DNA of 64,000 bases from RGIG9041 sp045657265. Its GTDB lineage: Bacteria; Bacillota; Clostridia; Oscillospirales; QAKW01. The translations under genes were made by a program, and so were the position numbers. The notes under the pieces were generated by a model. That model made no database searches and was not told where the DNA came from. It saw only the letters and a list, made by a program, of their open reading frames with translations. The DNA lies in NCBI GenBank assembly GCA_045657265.1, contig JAZOSU010000007.1, positions 32,156 through 96,155 of the forward strand. The letters run 5' to 3'. How positions within the stretch are numbered: the first letter of the stretch is position 1; every line of letters begins with the position of its first letter. This document shows, in pieces, positions 45,364 to 54,556 of this stretch.

Positions 45364-46086
45364 TTAGTCTCCTATTCTCTTTTTGCTTACGTCTATATAA
45401 ATTTCCTGACCGCTGTCATTTATACTGATACGATCGTTTTTTGAAAGTTCCAAAACTGCAAGGAAAGTAGCTATGATATCTGAGCGTGATTTTGCACTTT
45501 TAAAAAGTGAAAGAAATTTAGTATGATGAGAACGCGTGAGTATTCTCAGCACCGTTACTATTTTTTCAGTAACCGACGTTATTTTTCTGCCCACAATACC
45601 TTTGAAATTCTTTATAGGTGACGTGGTCATATATTCGAGATGGCGGATAACTGCATTATACGCCATTTCAAGTTTTGAAGTTTCATATATACGGGTATGT
45701 TTTTTATCGAATTCCAGAACCTGCATAGTACGAGTATAGGTTATACCTGCTTTTTTATTCATCTCACGCATAGGTTCAATAACTGTTTTATAGCGTTTAT
45801 ATTCAGCAAGTGCTCTTGCAAGTTGTTCTCTTGGGTCTTCTTCCTCTTCAGCAGGTTTAGGCAAAAGCATTTTTGATTTTATATACATAAGGTTTGCAGC
45901 CATTTCGATAAATTCGCTGGAAACCTCAAGATCCATCTTTTTCAGATCCTCAATATATTCCATATATTGTTCAAGAATCAACGCTATAGGGATATCGTAA
46001 ATTGAAACTTTATTTTTAGAAATAAGAAACAGTAAAAGATCCAAAGGACCGTCAAAAACCTCAAGTTTAAAAACCGGACGTTCCAA
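45364..46086 (-). CDS. scpA: Segregation and condensation protein A
   Basis: A 240-residue ScpA kleisin that bridges the SMC heads. It has the N-terminal FDGPLDLLLFLISKNKVSIYDIPIALILEQYMEYIE motif, the conserved LMYIKSKMLLP and the C-terminal winged helix FLAVLELSKNDRISINDSGQEIYI. Paired with scpB in the usual order. Confidence 0.97.
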   Translation of the reverse strand: MERPVFKLEVFDGPLDLLLFLISKNKVSIYDIPIALILEQYMEYIEDLKKMDLEVSSEFIEMAANLMYIKSKMLLPKPAEEEEDPREQLARALAEYKRYKTVIEPMREMNKKAGITYTRTMQVLEFDKKHTRIYETSKLEMAYNAVIRHLEYMTTSPIKNFKGIVGRKITSVTEKIVTVLRILTRSHHTKFLSLFKSAKSRSDIIATFLAVLELSKNDRISINDSGQEIYIDVSKKRIGD

Positions 46087-46099
46087 TTAAATACCTCCT

Positions 46100-46792
46100 T
46101 TAAAAAATAATATCTGCAACAAAAAATGCAGGATGTTGCCATATAACTGTAAGCGTTCTGTAAAGAAACTCCTGAACGTTTGATACGGCTATACTTACAT
46201 AGTCTGTAGCGATAAGCAAAACAAAAAATGCTATATAAATATAGTTTCCATACTGCATAACAAATCTATGGTATGAATTAGGCATAAAATATCCAAGAAT
46301 TCTTGAACCGTCAAATGGATGAACCGGTATAAGATTAAACACCGCAAGGCCAAGATTAATAAGTGTCATAAGATAGAAAAAAGTAAAAAGTATTTCTACT
46401 GCCATACTTCCTTTAAGGTATGTACCATACGCAAAAACTACCGAAAAGAAAGAGCAGACAATTGCCAGAATAAAGTTAGAAAGAGGTCCTGCGGCAGCTG
46501 TTATAAGCATCCCCTTTTTAGGATTTTTAAAATAAAGCGGATTTACAGGAACGGGTTTTGCAAAACCCACTCTGAAAATAATCATAAACAAAAATCCAAG
46601 AGGATCAAGATGACGCAAGGGGTTTAAAGACAGTCTTCCCTCGTCTTTTGCAGTAGGGTCTCCAAGTTTATTTGCAACAAATCCATGAGCAAATTCATGA
46701 AATGTAAGAGAAATCAAGGAAACCGGCAAAATATACAGCGCACTTTGTACAAAAGAGCGTATATTAGAAAGTAATCCGGATAGCAAATTCAA
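46100..46792 (-). CDS. Site-2 protease family (M50) membrane metallopeptidase
   Basis: A 230-residue polytopic protein of the M50 site-2 protease family, which cut substrates within the membrane. The zinc motif is TFHEFAHGFVANKLGD near residue 28, and the third-ligand motif is FNLIPVHPFDGSRIL near residue 165. Six hydrophobic segments are visible. It is the small rhomboid-sized group common in Firmicutes next to scpA; substrates are unknown. It begins 2 bp after engB. Confidence 0.92.
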   Translation of the reverse strand: MNLLSGLLSNIRSFVQSALYILPVSLISLTFHEFAHGFVANKLGDPTAKDEGRLSLNPLRHLDPLGFLFMIIFRVGFAKPVPVNPLYFKNPKKGMLITAAAGPLSNFILAIVCSFFSVVFAYGTYLKGSMAVEILFTFFYLMTLINLGLAVFNLIPVHPFDGSRILGYFMPNSYHRFVMQYGNYIYIAFFVLLIATDYVSIAVSNVQEFLYRTLTVIWQHPAFFVADIIF

Positions 46793-46794
46793 TT

Positions 46795-47382
46795 TTATAT
46801 CTCCAATGCATTTTCAATATATTCAAGTACCTCTTCTCTCCCTTTCTTTGTCTGGGAAGAAAAAGCAATAACCACAGCACCATCAAAATTATAGACTTCG
46901 CGTATACGGGCAAGATTTTTTTCTGCCGCAGTTTTTGAGAGTTTATCCGCTTTGGTAGCGACAACAATAAACGGTATTCCTGCTTCATACAGGTATCTTC
47001 CCATATCCACGTCAAGATCAGAAACGTCGTGTCTTAAGTCAACTATAGATACAGCAAGAAGTTTTTTTGAGTCAGAATTGAAATAGTCTTCCATAAAAAC
47101 AGACCATTTCTGTTTTTCGGAAAAAGAAACCTTTGCATAACCGTAACCCGGCAGGTCAACAAAATACAGTTTTCCGTCTATATCATAAAAATTAATTGTT
47201 GCGGTTTTACCGGGTTTAGACGATGTACGGGCAAGAGCTTTTCTGCCCACAAGGCAGTTTATCATTGAACTTTTGCCCACATTTGATCTTCCGCAGAATA
47301 CTATCTGCGGTTTATCGCCCAGAAACTGGCTTTTTTTAACCGCTGATATCTTTAAAGATACGTTGTTATAATTAAGTTTCAT
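46795..47382 (-). CDS. engB: Ribosome biogenesis GTPase YsxC/EngB
   Basis: A 195-residue essential GTPase needed for 50S subunit assembly. G motifs are all visible: G1 GRSNVGKSSMINCL near residue 32, G3 DLPGYGYAKVS, G4 ATKADKL and the G5-like AFSSQTKKG. It follows lon by 10 bp, the conserved lon-ysxC arrangement. Confidence 0.97.
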   Translation of the reverse strand: MKLNYNNVSLKISAVKKSQFLGDKPQIVFCGRSNVGKSSMINCLVGRKALARTSSKPGKTATINFYDIDGKLYFVDLPGYGYAKVSFSEKQKWSVFMEDYFNSDSKKLLAVSIVDLRHDVSDLDVDMGRYLYEAGIPFIVVATKADKLSKTAAEKNLARIREVYNFDGAVVIAFSSQTKKGREEVLEYIENALEI

Positions 47383-47392
47383 TTGTTATACC

Positions 47393-49831
47393 TCAGTTAA
47401 GAACAGATGCCGCGCTATTATTTTTCATTTCATTTTCAGTAAATGCACGAACAGGCTTTGAAGTATTAGGCACAAAATCCAAAGCAGTACGGAACACTTC
47501 ATCTACTGTATCAACTGCTACAAAATTAATATTTTCATAAACAGTTTTATCAATTTCTTTAAGGTCAGGCATATTACGTTTGGGTATAATAACCGTATGT
47601 ATTCCGTTTTTATATGCCGCCATTGTTTTTTCTTTAAGTCCACCTATCGGCAGGACTCTTCCTGTAAGAGTGATTTCCCCTGTCATAGCAACGGTGTTTT
47701 TAACAGGAGCAAGGCTTAAAGCCGACATTAATGCAGTTGCTATTGCTATACCTGCAGACGGACCGTCTTTAGGAACGGCACCCTCGGGGAAATGAACATG
47801 AATATCGCGTGTTTTATAAAAATCTTTTTCTATATCGTAAATTGATGCAACAGAACGGATAAACGAAACTGCAGCGCGCACGCTCTCTTTCATTACGTCT
47901 CCGAGACTTCCTGTACAATCTATCTTTCCTGTACCCTCTAAAACAGATACTTCTACATTGAGAAGTTCACCGCCAACACTTGTCCATGCAAGTCCGTTGA
48001 CAATACCTATCATCCCTTCATCATAAAGAGATTCTTTTCTGTATCTGCGTACTTCCAAAAATTTTTCTATATTTGATTTGGTTATCCTGATATTCTCAGC
48101 TTCTTTGGAAACTATTATCTTTGCAGATTTACGCATAATATCAGCAATTTTACGTTCAAGTTCACGAACGCCTGCCTCACGTGTATAACAGGAAATTATT
48201 TCTTCAACTGCACCTTTTTCAAATCTTACCTGCTGAGCCTTAAGACCGTGAGCTTTACGTTGTTTGGGAATAAGGAACTGTTTTGCTATATTAACTTTTT
48301 CTGTATCAAGATAGGTTGATATCTCGACAACATCCATTCTATCAAGAAGCGGACGCGGAACAGTATCAAGTGAATTTGCCGTTGCAACAAAAAATACGTC
48401 TGAAAGGTCAAGAGGCAAATCAAGGTAATGGTCTTCAAAATTAACGTTCTGCTCACTATCAAGAACCTCAAGCAAAGCAGAGGCAGGATCTCCACGGAAA
48501 TCTGAACAGAGTTTATCTATTTCATCGAGAACTATAAGCGGATTAAGACTTTTTGCTTTTCTGACAGCAGATGCTATACGACCCGGCATCGACCCGATAT
48601 ATGTACGTCGATGTCCTCTTATTTCAGCTTCGTCACGCACACCGCCAAGAGCTATACGTGCATAGGTTCTGTTCATTGCTTTTGCAATACTTTTTGCAAT
48701 TGAAGTTTTACCCACTCCGGGAGGGCCTACAAGACAAAGTATCTGTCCTTTTGATTCACACAAAGCTCGTACCGCAAGATGTTCAATTACGAGTTTTTTG
48801 ACTTTTTCCATTCCGTAATGATCGCTGTCAAGAACCTTCTGTGCAAGTTCAAGATCAGTATTCAGTTCCGTTTTCACACCAAAAGGCATATCAAGAACAG
48901 TATCAAGATAGCCCTCTATAACTGAGCCTTCGTGTGACATAGGCGGCATTTTAGAAAGTCTCTCTACCTCTTTGACAAGTTTTTCACGTATTTCATCACT
49001 AACCTGAAGTTTTTCAATTTTAGCAATATACTCGCCAAGTTCTTCCGAAACAGGTTCATCAACTCCCAGTTCTGACTGAATTGCTTTAAGTTGTTCTTTA
49101 AGATAGTATTCTCTCTGATTACCGTCTATCTGTTCTTTGACACGCATAGCAATTTCGTGTTCCATTTTAACAACTTCAAGTTCCGTCTGCATAACGTCGG
49201 TAAGATATGCCGCGCGTTCGTACGGATTTATAATTTCCAGAACCTTTTGTTTATTATCGTAAGACATAAAAGTAGCACCGCTGACGATATCACAAAGTAT
49301 TCCAAGATCTTTTTGTGTAAGAGCTTCGGTATATACCTCTTCTGCAGGTTTGGGCATAAGTTCTCCGTAGCTTGAAAACATATCTTTAAGCATACGCAGA
49401 AAAGCTTCGTGTTCTACTGTTTCAACCGGTCCTGCAGGTTGAATAATTTTAGATGCAAGACAGGAAAGATGACTGCTTGTTTTAAAGACGCCCGTAAGTT
49501 CTACCCTGTCAACACCCTTCACAAGTACGCGTACGTTATCTTCGGCTATTTTCATAACCTGTCTTACTTTGACGAGAGTACCTATACGGTATATATTTTC
49601 GGTTGAAGGGTCATCCTCTGAAATATCTTTCTGAGATGAAAGAACGAGCATTCTTCCCGAGCGCATTGCCTCGTCAACAGCTTTAATTGATATTTTTCTG
49701 CCAACATCAAAACTTGCCTTTGTACCCGGCATTACAACAAGTCCGCGTGTTGCAACAAGCGGATACTGAGAAGGAGCCTCTTTTTGAGTTATTATATCGT
49801 TAATTATTTCAATTTTGTTTGTTTTTGACAT
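47393..49831 (-). CDS. lon: ATP-dependent protease La (Lon)
   Basis: An 812-residue Lon protease that degrades damaged and regulatory proteins. N-terminal LAN domain (LVATRGLVVMPGTKASFDVGR), coiled middle, AAA+ domain with Walker A LVGPPGVGKTSIAKSIA near residue 365, and the C-terminal protease domain with the Ser-Lys dyad in PKDGPSAGIAIATALMSAL and GGLKEKTMAAYKNG. First gene of a 12-gene minus-strand run with nearly no gaps. Confidence 0.98.
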   Translation of the reverse strand: MSKTNKIEIINDIITQKEAPSQYPLVATRGLVVMPGTKASFDVGRKISIKAVDEAMRSGRMLVLSSQKDISEDDPSTENIYRIGTLVKVRQVMKIAEDNVRVLVKGVDRVELTGVFKTSSHLSCLASKIIQPAGPVETVEHEAFLRMLKDMFSSYGELMPKPAEEVYTEALTQKDLGILCDIVSGATFMSYDNKQKVLEIINPYERAAYLTDVMQTELEVVKMEHEIAMRVKEQIDGNQREYYLKEQLKAIQSELGVDEPVSEELGEYIAKIEKLQVSDEIREKLVKEVERLSKMPPMSHEGSVIEGYLDTVLDMPFGVKTELNTDLELAQKVLDSDHYGMEKVKKLVIEHLAVRALCESKGQILCLVGPPGVGKTSIAKSIAKAMNRTYARIALGGVRDEAEIRGHRRTYIGSMPGRIASAVRKAKSLNPLIVLDEIDKLCSDFRGDPASALLEVLDSEQNVNFEDHYLDLPLDLSDVFFVATANSLDTVPRPLLDRMDVVEISTYLDTEKVNIAKQFLIPKQRKAHGLKAQQVRFEKGAVEEIISCYTREAGVRELERKIADIMRKSAKIIVSKEAENIRITKSNIEKFLEVRRYRKESLYDEGMIGIVNGLAWTSVGGELLNVEVSVLEGTGKIDCTGSLGDVMKESVRAAVSFIRSVASIYDIEKDFYKTRDIHVHFPEGAVPKDGPSAGIAIATALMSALSLAPVKNTVAMTGEITLTGRVLPIGGLKEKTMAAYKNGIHTVIIPKRNMPDLKEIDKTVYENINFVAVDTVDEVFRTALDFVPNTSKPVRAFTENEMKNNSAASVLN

Positions 49832-49866
49832 TTACTTTCCTCTTTGCTAAATTATAAATAATAAAT

Positions 49867-49895
49867 ATTATAATATATACTTTTATACAATTCAA
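49867..49895 (-). promoter_or_regulatory. Promoter of lon and the long downstream operon
   Basis: On the minus strand TTGAAT, 17 bp, TATAAT, about 36 bp before the lon ATG. No CIRCE is present here. Confidence 0.65.
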
Positions 49896-49911
49896 CAAAA
49901 TTCAATATTTT

Positions 49912-50760
49912 TTACAAAAAAGAAACAATCACACTTATCAGAAGTACCGCCAAAGAGAGCATCAGGCTATATTTTCTTTTGCATATTTTAACTGAAGAAT
50001 ATAAAATCACACCGCATTTAAAAGCAGTCAGAAGGTACAAATTAGTAAGAGATACTATTTCAAATCTGTTTACAAAGGACGGTATAAAGGTTGATTGCCA
50101 GAGTTTTACAAGCGGCATTTCAACAGCATAATAAACGTCATTAGTCAAAACGGACAAAGCTATGGTTATAATCACCAAAAAAAACAGCACTGAAATGCCT
50201 CCTCCTGCAATTACCGAAACAGGAGTTTTACTGTCGCAAAAAGGAATAATAAAAATCACGTCCGCAACTGACAGATACGCAAGAGGCAAAAGCATTTCAA
50301 ATTCAGGTTTTACAATCACAGGCATACTGAAGCTTGTATCTATAAGAGAAAGAGCAATTATTGTCAAAAATACAATTGTTGCAAAACTGCTTATTATGAG
50401 CGCAACGCTTTTTACAGCATCTTTTTTTGAAACTGAAACTGAAACGGCAAGGGCTATAGTCAAAAAGATCAACAGTACAAAATGAGAGTTATCAAGCACA
50501 CCCGTATAAGTCACGAGTTTTGATGCCAAAATAGTACTTACGCTACAAGAAATAACGGACCATACACAAATTATAATTTTTAAAAATTTCGTTTTACGAA
50601 GATTTTTATACCCGTAAAAAGCCAAAACTGCCATTAGTGCGAAAATCGGAAAAATCAATGCTACCGTAGTTATATTGGCTCTGCCTATAAAAAGAAGGCT
50701 CATTCCGCCGCAGACACAAATAAACCCGAAAGATGCACAGATAAGATTTTTAATTTTCAT
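49912..50760 (-). CDS. Spore germination permease-like protein (GerAB family)
   Basis: A 282-residue polytopic protein with nine or ten membrane helices. By position in a gerAA-gerAC-gerAB order and by its hydrophobic pattern it is the B (amino-acid permease-like, germinant-binding) subunit of a germination receptor. It is shorter than usual (about 365) and divergent; the clearest resemblance is near the C-terminus (VKLWQSTFIPSFVNRFEIVSLTNLYLL). The start at 50760 was chosen because the upstream in-frame region lies in gerAC; the two genes overlap by 11 bp. Confidence 0.62.
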   Translation of the reverse strand: MKIKNLICASFGFICVCGGMSLLFIGRANITTVALIFPIFALMAVLAFYGYKNLRKTKFLKIIICVWSVISCSVSTILASKLVTYTGVLDNSHFVLLIFLTIALAVSVSVSKKDAVKSVALIISSFATIVFLTIIALSLIDTSFSMPVIVKPEFEMLLPLAYLSVADVIFIIPFCDSKTPVSVIAGGGISVLFFLVIITIALSVLTNDVYYAVEMPLVKLWQSTFIPSFVNRFEIVSLTNLYLLTAFKCGVILYSSVKICKRKYSLMLSLAVLLISVIVSFL

Positions 50761-51331
50761 AATCGCTCCTTTCGGGATTTCCTTTTGCAGATAAATAAAC
50801 GGTACTATCATCTTTTATAAAAGCTGTTATTTTAGGGACAGGTTTTTTGATTTCAAAACAGAATCTTTTGATTTTATCGCTATAAAATATACTTTTGGTT
50901 TCTTCAGAGCTTTTATTTTTTTCAAAAAGAGACGATGCCTGTCCCTCACAGTAAACAGCTACCGCACGCATATTAATTTCGTTATTACAAAAGAATTCTC
51001 TGACATCAGATTCTTTTTTCAGACCTGATGAAACTATAAAAATACGCACCGCATCGGTATACAAAATGCGCAGAGACTTATCTGATGCGTTTTTAAAAGC
51101 ATTTTCAAGTGTATAGCCTTCACCCTTTACATATTCGCTTTTACTTCCGTAAGAGTCATCTTTAGAGGGCTTAATGACTTCGCAAGTAACTATCCATTTA
51201 TCAAGGTTTCTGTCTATAGCCACGCCGCTGACTATATCATAATCAGCAATTTCAGTATTTCTTCCGAGATTTGCAAAAAGAAAAAAAACAGCAAAAGCTA
51301 TGCAGATTATTGATATGTTTAGTTTTCTCAT
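50750..51331 (-). CDS. Truncated GerAC-family germination protein
   Basis: A 193-residue protein matching the N-terminal domain of GerAC (IADYDIVSGVAIDRNLDKWIVTCEVIKP, EGYTLENAFKNASDKSLRILYTDAVRIFIVSSGLK, MRAVAVYCEGQASSLFE). GerAC proteins are usually lipoproteins of 350-400 residues. This one lacks the second and third domains, and its N-terminal helix has no lipobox cysteine, so it would be anchored by an uncleaved helix instead. The frame is clean, with ATGA overlap to gerAA and an 11-bp overlap to gerAB, so it looks like a functional short form rather than a broken gene. Confidence 0.75.
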   Translation of the reverse strand: MRKLNISIICIAFAVFFLFANLGRNTEIADYDIVSGVAIDRNLDKWIVTCEVIKPSKDDSYGSKSEYVKGEGYTLENAFKNASDKSLRILYTDAVRIFIVSSGLKKESDVREFFCNNEINMRAVAVYCEGQASSLFEKNKSSEETKSIFYSDKIKRFCFEIKKPVPKITAFIKDDSTVYLSAKGNPERSDYEN

Positions 51332-52773
51332 ACTTTTCCCTGCCTTTTTGTATTTGTCGAAAACGCTTTTTGTCGATAATTCATTCTATAGACAGGCATT
51401 CTCAAAAATGTATCTGCTTTTGAATATTTGTCAAATGGAGTAAAAGCAGTCATTAAAGGCACCCCCAAAGACGTCATATTATACAGAAATAAAAGAAGCA
51501 GTGTAAAGCCGAACGCCAGTCCGGGAAGACCGAGAATTGCACCTAAAAGAATCATTCCAAACCTGATATAAAACACCGCTCCTTTAAGATCATACACCAT
51601 AAGCCCTGCAACTCCGGAAAAAGACACAACAATAACCATAGAAGCAGACACAAGCCTTGCATCAACAGCAGCTTGTCCCAAAACTATTGCACCAACAATA
51701 TTTAGTGCAAGACCCATACTTGATGGCATTCTTGCTCCTGTTTCACGAAGCGCTTCAAAAATACCAAACAAAAGGAGCATTTCAAGCAAAGACGGCAAAG
51801 GAACACCTGCCTGAGATGCGCTTATACTATATAGCCATTCCGTAGGAAGCATTGAGGTATGATGCAAAATAAGGGTTATATACAAAGACGGAAGCAAAAA
51901 AGATACGAAAAAGCCTAATAATCTCAGTATTCTGCCTACATTTGCATAATAGCAATTAAGATAATAATCGTCAGGTGTCTGAAAGTTTTCAATAAAAATA
52001 TACGGAAACGTAAGAGCCGTAGGAGAACCGTTGAAAATTATACCTACCCTGCCCTCAAGCAGTTTTGCTGCAAGTACATCGGGTCTGTTTGTTTTTCCGT
52101 ATGTTTTTACAAAAGAACTTTTATTGTCGCGTATTATCTCAGCAATATATGAACTGTCTCCAAGGTAGTCGATATCAATTTTTTCAAGACGTTTTTTAAG
52201 ACGCTCTATAATTTCAGGACGGACAACGCCTTCGAGATAACATATACAGTATCTTGAATTGCTTTGTTTTCCGCACATCATAAACTCACTTTTAAGTTTC
52301 GGCGTTGCAACTCTCTTTTTTAAAAGAGAAAGGTTGGTCATTATATTTTCATTGAAGCCTTCGCCCGGACCTGCGATAGAAAGCTCTGTTTCAGGAGCAG
52401 AAACATCCCTTTGTTTCATTCCCTTAGAATCAATAACAATTACGCACGGATTATCTTCAATAATAACGGCGCAGTCGCCACCTGCAACACTTATCAGAGC
52501 ATTATTTGCATCATATTCCAATGCCGCAGTATGCGCGGTTATCGCTGAGCGGAGAGTGAGTTGTATATCCTGCGATATCAGATTATAACAAAGAGGTTTT
52601 ATTACGTCTCTGTCAACTACGTCATTACTGACCATACAGTTTACAATAGCAATAGCAATTTTAAGAGTAGGTTTGTTTTCGTTTTTTATATATTTGACTT
52701 TAAACGTGGTGTCTTTATCAAAAGCATCTTTGAATATGTTAACGTTGGTTTCAAAATCATTTACAAATTGCAT
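51328..52773 (-). CDS. Spore germination receptor subunit GerAA
   Basis: A 481-residue GerA-family protein, the A subunit of germinant receptors in the inner spore membrane. A large N-terminal soluble domain (about 1-270; YLEGVVRPEIIERLKKRLEKIDIDYLGDSSYIAEII, EGRVGIIFNGSPTALTFPYIFIENFQTPDDYY) is followed by about five membrane helices (residues about 280-440; EALRETGARMPSSMGLALNIVGAIVLGQAAVDARLVSASMVIVV). GGAG precedes the ATG. First gene of the germination operon. Confidence 0.93.
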   Translation of the reverse strand: MQFVNDFETNVNIFKDAFDKDTTFKVKYIKNENKPTLKIAIAIVNCMVSNDVVDRDVIKPLCYNLISQDIQLTLRSAITAHTAALEYDANNALISVAGGDCAVIIEDNPCVIVIDSKGMKQRDVSAPETELSIAGPGEGFNENIMTNLSLLKKRVATPKLKSEFMMCGKQSNSRYCICYLEGVVRPEIIERLKKRLEKIDIDYLGDSSYIAEIIRDNKSSFVKTYGKTNRPDVLAAKLLEGRVGIIFNGSPTALTFPYIFIENFQTPDDYYLNCYYANVGRILRLLGFFVSFLLPSLYITLILHHTSMLPTEWLYSISASQAGVPLPSLLEMLLLFGIFEALRETGARMPSSMGLALNIVGAIVLGQAAVDARLVSASMVIVVSFSGVAGLMVYDLKGAVFYIRFGMILLGAILGLPGLAFGFTLLLLFLYNMTSLGVPLMTAFTPFDKYSKADTFLRMPVYRMNYRQKAFSTNTKRQGKV

Positions 52774-52793
52774 TTCAAATCTCCTTTAACTGA

Positions 52794-52823
52794 TATTATT
52801 GACTAAAATTACATTAAAATTCA
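52794..52823 (-). promoter_or_regulatory. Possible sigma-G (forespore) promoter of the ger operon
   Basis: On the minus strand TGAAT, 17 bp, CAATAATA, resembling the sigma-G pattern (TGAATA, CATnnTA) and about 20 bp before the gerAA ATG. No good sigma-A promoter is seen. Tentative. Confidence 0.3.
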
Positions 52824-52926
52824 CAAGTGTACTTCATTATATTGATACTTTATTTTAAACTTTTCAATTATATAAGACTGATTTTTTTGTATATTATGAC
52901 TGTTTTTTATACTTTATTTAATTTAA

Positions 52927-52955
52927 TTGACTTTCAACAATTATTTATATATAAT
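52927..52955 (+). promoter_or_regulatory. Promoter of the MATE transporter gene
   Basis: TTGACT, 17 bp, TATAAT, in the 200-bp region shared with the divergent ger operon. Confidence 0.75.
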
Positions 52956-52979
52956 CTATGTTAGTTTGGAGATATGGGG

Positions 52980-54347
52980 ATGATAGATTTGAAGCTAAGT
53001 AAAGCAGACAAAAAGCTGTTTTATACTATAATGTTTCCCGTTTTGCTGGAAACGGTAATAATGCGTCTATTTCACATTGCAGACAGCGTTATGCTCGGTC
53101 AGATGACCGACTCAACCGTTGCAGTTGCAGCAGTTGGTCTTTGTGCATCACCGATACATCTTATAATGTCAGTAACCGCATCTTTATTTATTGGTATAAC
53201 GTCAACAATTGCTTGGTTTCACGGTGCCGACGAAAAAGAAAAAATCCGTAATATTGCGTGGCAATCTTTTATCATAGCTATTTTTGTTGCAATAATATTA
53301 TCCTTGTTTTCAATAGTTTTTGCAGAAAACATAATGGCTTTTATCTGCGGTGAAAACGAAACTTTACCTATTGCCACAAGCTATTACAAAATCAACGCAT
53401 ACGGATTCTTTTTTCAGATTATGACAGCCGCTATAACCGCCGCTTTCAGAGGTATTGGAATTACAAAAATAGCTTTGGTGTATAACCTTATCGGCGGTGT
53501 ATTTAACGTTTTTCTTAATTATCTGCTTATATACGGAGCTTTCGGTTTTCCTGAAATGAGAGCAGACGGTGCAGCTCTGGCAACTACTATTTCGAAAATA
53601 ATATCTTTCGTTATCGCCCTCTGCATACTTTTATTTAAAGATACTCTGATAAAATACAAAAAAGGAACAAGCTTCAAGTTTGATACTGCCATAAAAACAA
53701 GGCTTTTACCTATTGGACTTACATCTGCCGGAGAACAAATTATTTTACAAACAGGTGCAATATTCAGCGCCAAAACAGTTGCATTTTTACCCACACCTCA
53801 GATAGCATCAAGGCAGATCGTTACTAATTTTTCTAATTTTGCATGGGCAACAGGTTCTGCCTGTCAAGCGGCTTCAACTACGCTTTTTGGTCGATCTCTC
53901 GGCTCCAATAACACAGAAAAAGCAAAAAAATATTTATCTCTTTGTGTCAAATGGGCTTTAGGTTTTGCATTTTGCGAAATGATATTGTTCTGTTTCTTTG
54001 GAAATTCTCTTGCAGCAGTTTTTACAAATGATACATCCCTTTATCACACAATTTCAATACTGTTTATAATATCTGCGGCATCTCTTCCCTTTATCAACAC
54101 ACATCTGACAGTTTCGGGTGCACTCCGAAGTTCAGGAGATTCTGTTGCGCCTTTAATTGCCTCTTTCCTAAGTTTATGGATATTCCGCGTACTTCTCGGA
54201 TATCTTGCCATCGTAGTATTTAAAATGGGTATATACCAATACGAAATATGCGTAAGTTCTGACCAGATAGTAAGATGTATTATCATTTGCATTTTTTATC
54301 TTACAGGGCATTGGAAAAAGTTTTTACTTAAAGTTAAAGAGAAATAA
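52980..54347 (+). CDS. MATE family efflux transporter
   Basis: A 455-residue multidrug and toxin extrusion protein with twelve membrane helices, using Na+ or H+ to export cationic or other small compounds. Family features include the N-terminal ETVIMRLFHIADSVMLGQMTDSTVAVAAVGLCASPIHLIM and the repeated half around TPQIASRQIVTNFSNFAWATGSACQAASTTLFGRSLG. The ATG at 52980 is eight bases after GGAG; an ATG two codons earlier is too close to it. Substrate unknown. Confidence 0.9.
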   Translation: MIDLKLSKADKKLFYTIMFPVLLETVIMRLFHIADSVMLGQMTDSTVAVAAVGLCASPIHLIMSVTASLFIGITSTIAWFHGADEKEKIRNIAWQSFIIAIFVAIILSLFSIVFAENIMAFICGENETLPIATSYYKINAYGFFFQIMTAAITAAFRGIGITKIALVYNLIGGVFNVFLNYLLIYGAFGFPEMRADGAALATTISKIISFVIALCILLFKDTLIKYKKGTSFKFDTAIKTRLLPIGLTSAGEQIILQTGAIFSAKTVAFLPTPQIASRQIVTNFSNFAWATGSACQAASTTLFGRSLGSNNTEKAKKYLSLCVKWALGFAFCEMILFCFFGNSLAAVFTNDTSLYHTISILFIISAASLPFINTHLTVSGALRSSGDSVAPLIASFLSLWIFRVLLGYLAIVVFKMGIYQYEICVSSDQIVRCIIICIFYLTGHWKKFLLKVKEK

Positions 54348-54381
54348 AAGATATTAAGTTTTCTAAAATAATATGTCAATA

Positions 54382-54414
54382 AAAAACGACTTGTGAAAAT
54401 CACAAGTCGTTTTT
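54382..54414. terminator. Bidirectional terminator between the MATE gene and the tRNA
   Basis: A 14-bp perfect stem (AAAAACGACTTGTG/CACAAGTCGTTTTT) with a 5-nt loop and A/T flanks, ending both the plus-strand MATE gene and the minus-strand tRNA. Confidence 0.88.
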
Positions 54415-54415
54415 A

Positions 54416-54492
54416 TGGTGGACCAACAGGGACTCGAACCCCGGACCAACCGGTTATGAGCCGGTTGCTCTAACCAACTGAGCTATTGGTCC
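54416..54492 (-). tRNA. tRNA with CAT anticodon: tRNA-Met or, more likely, tRNA-Ile2
   Basis: A complete 77-nt tRNA read on the minus strand, beginning GGACCAATAGCTCAG, with D-arm, anticodon arm centred on CTCATAA, T-loop GTTCGAGTC and an encoded CCA. The anticodon is CAT. Automatic tools would call it tRNA-Met. Its acceptor stem GGACC/GGTCC gives C4-G69 and C5-G68, the pairs that TilS uses to recognise tRNA-Ile2, so after lysidine formation it may read AUA. It has its own near-consensus promoter and terminator. Confidence 0.93.
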
Positions 54493-54509
54493 TTATTTAA
54501 TGCCCTAAT

Positions 54510-54538
54510 AGTATAACAAAACAAAAGGGCATTGTCAA
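54510..54538 (-). promoter_or_regulatory. Promoter of the tRNA gene
   Basis: On the minus strand TTGACA, 17 bp, TATACT, 18 bp before the tRNA. An inverted repeat AATGCCC/GGGCATT spans the promoter; its meaning is unknown. Confidence 0.8.
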
Positions 54539-54556
54539 TATATATCTATAATTTTT

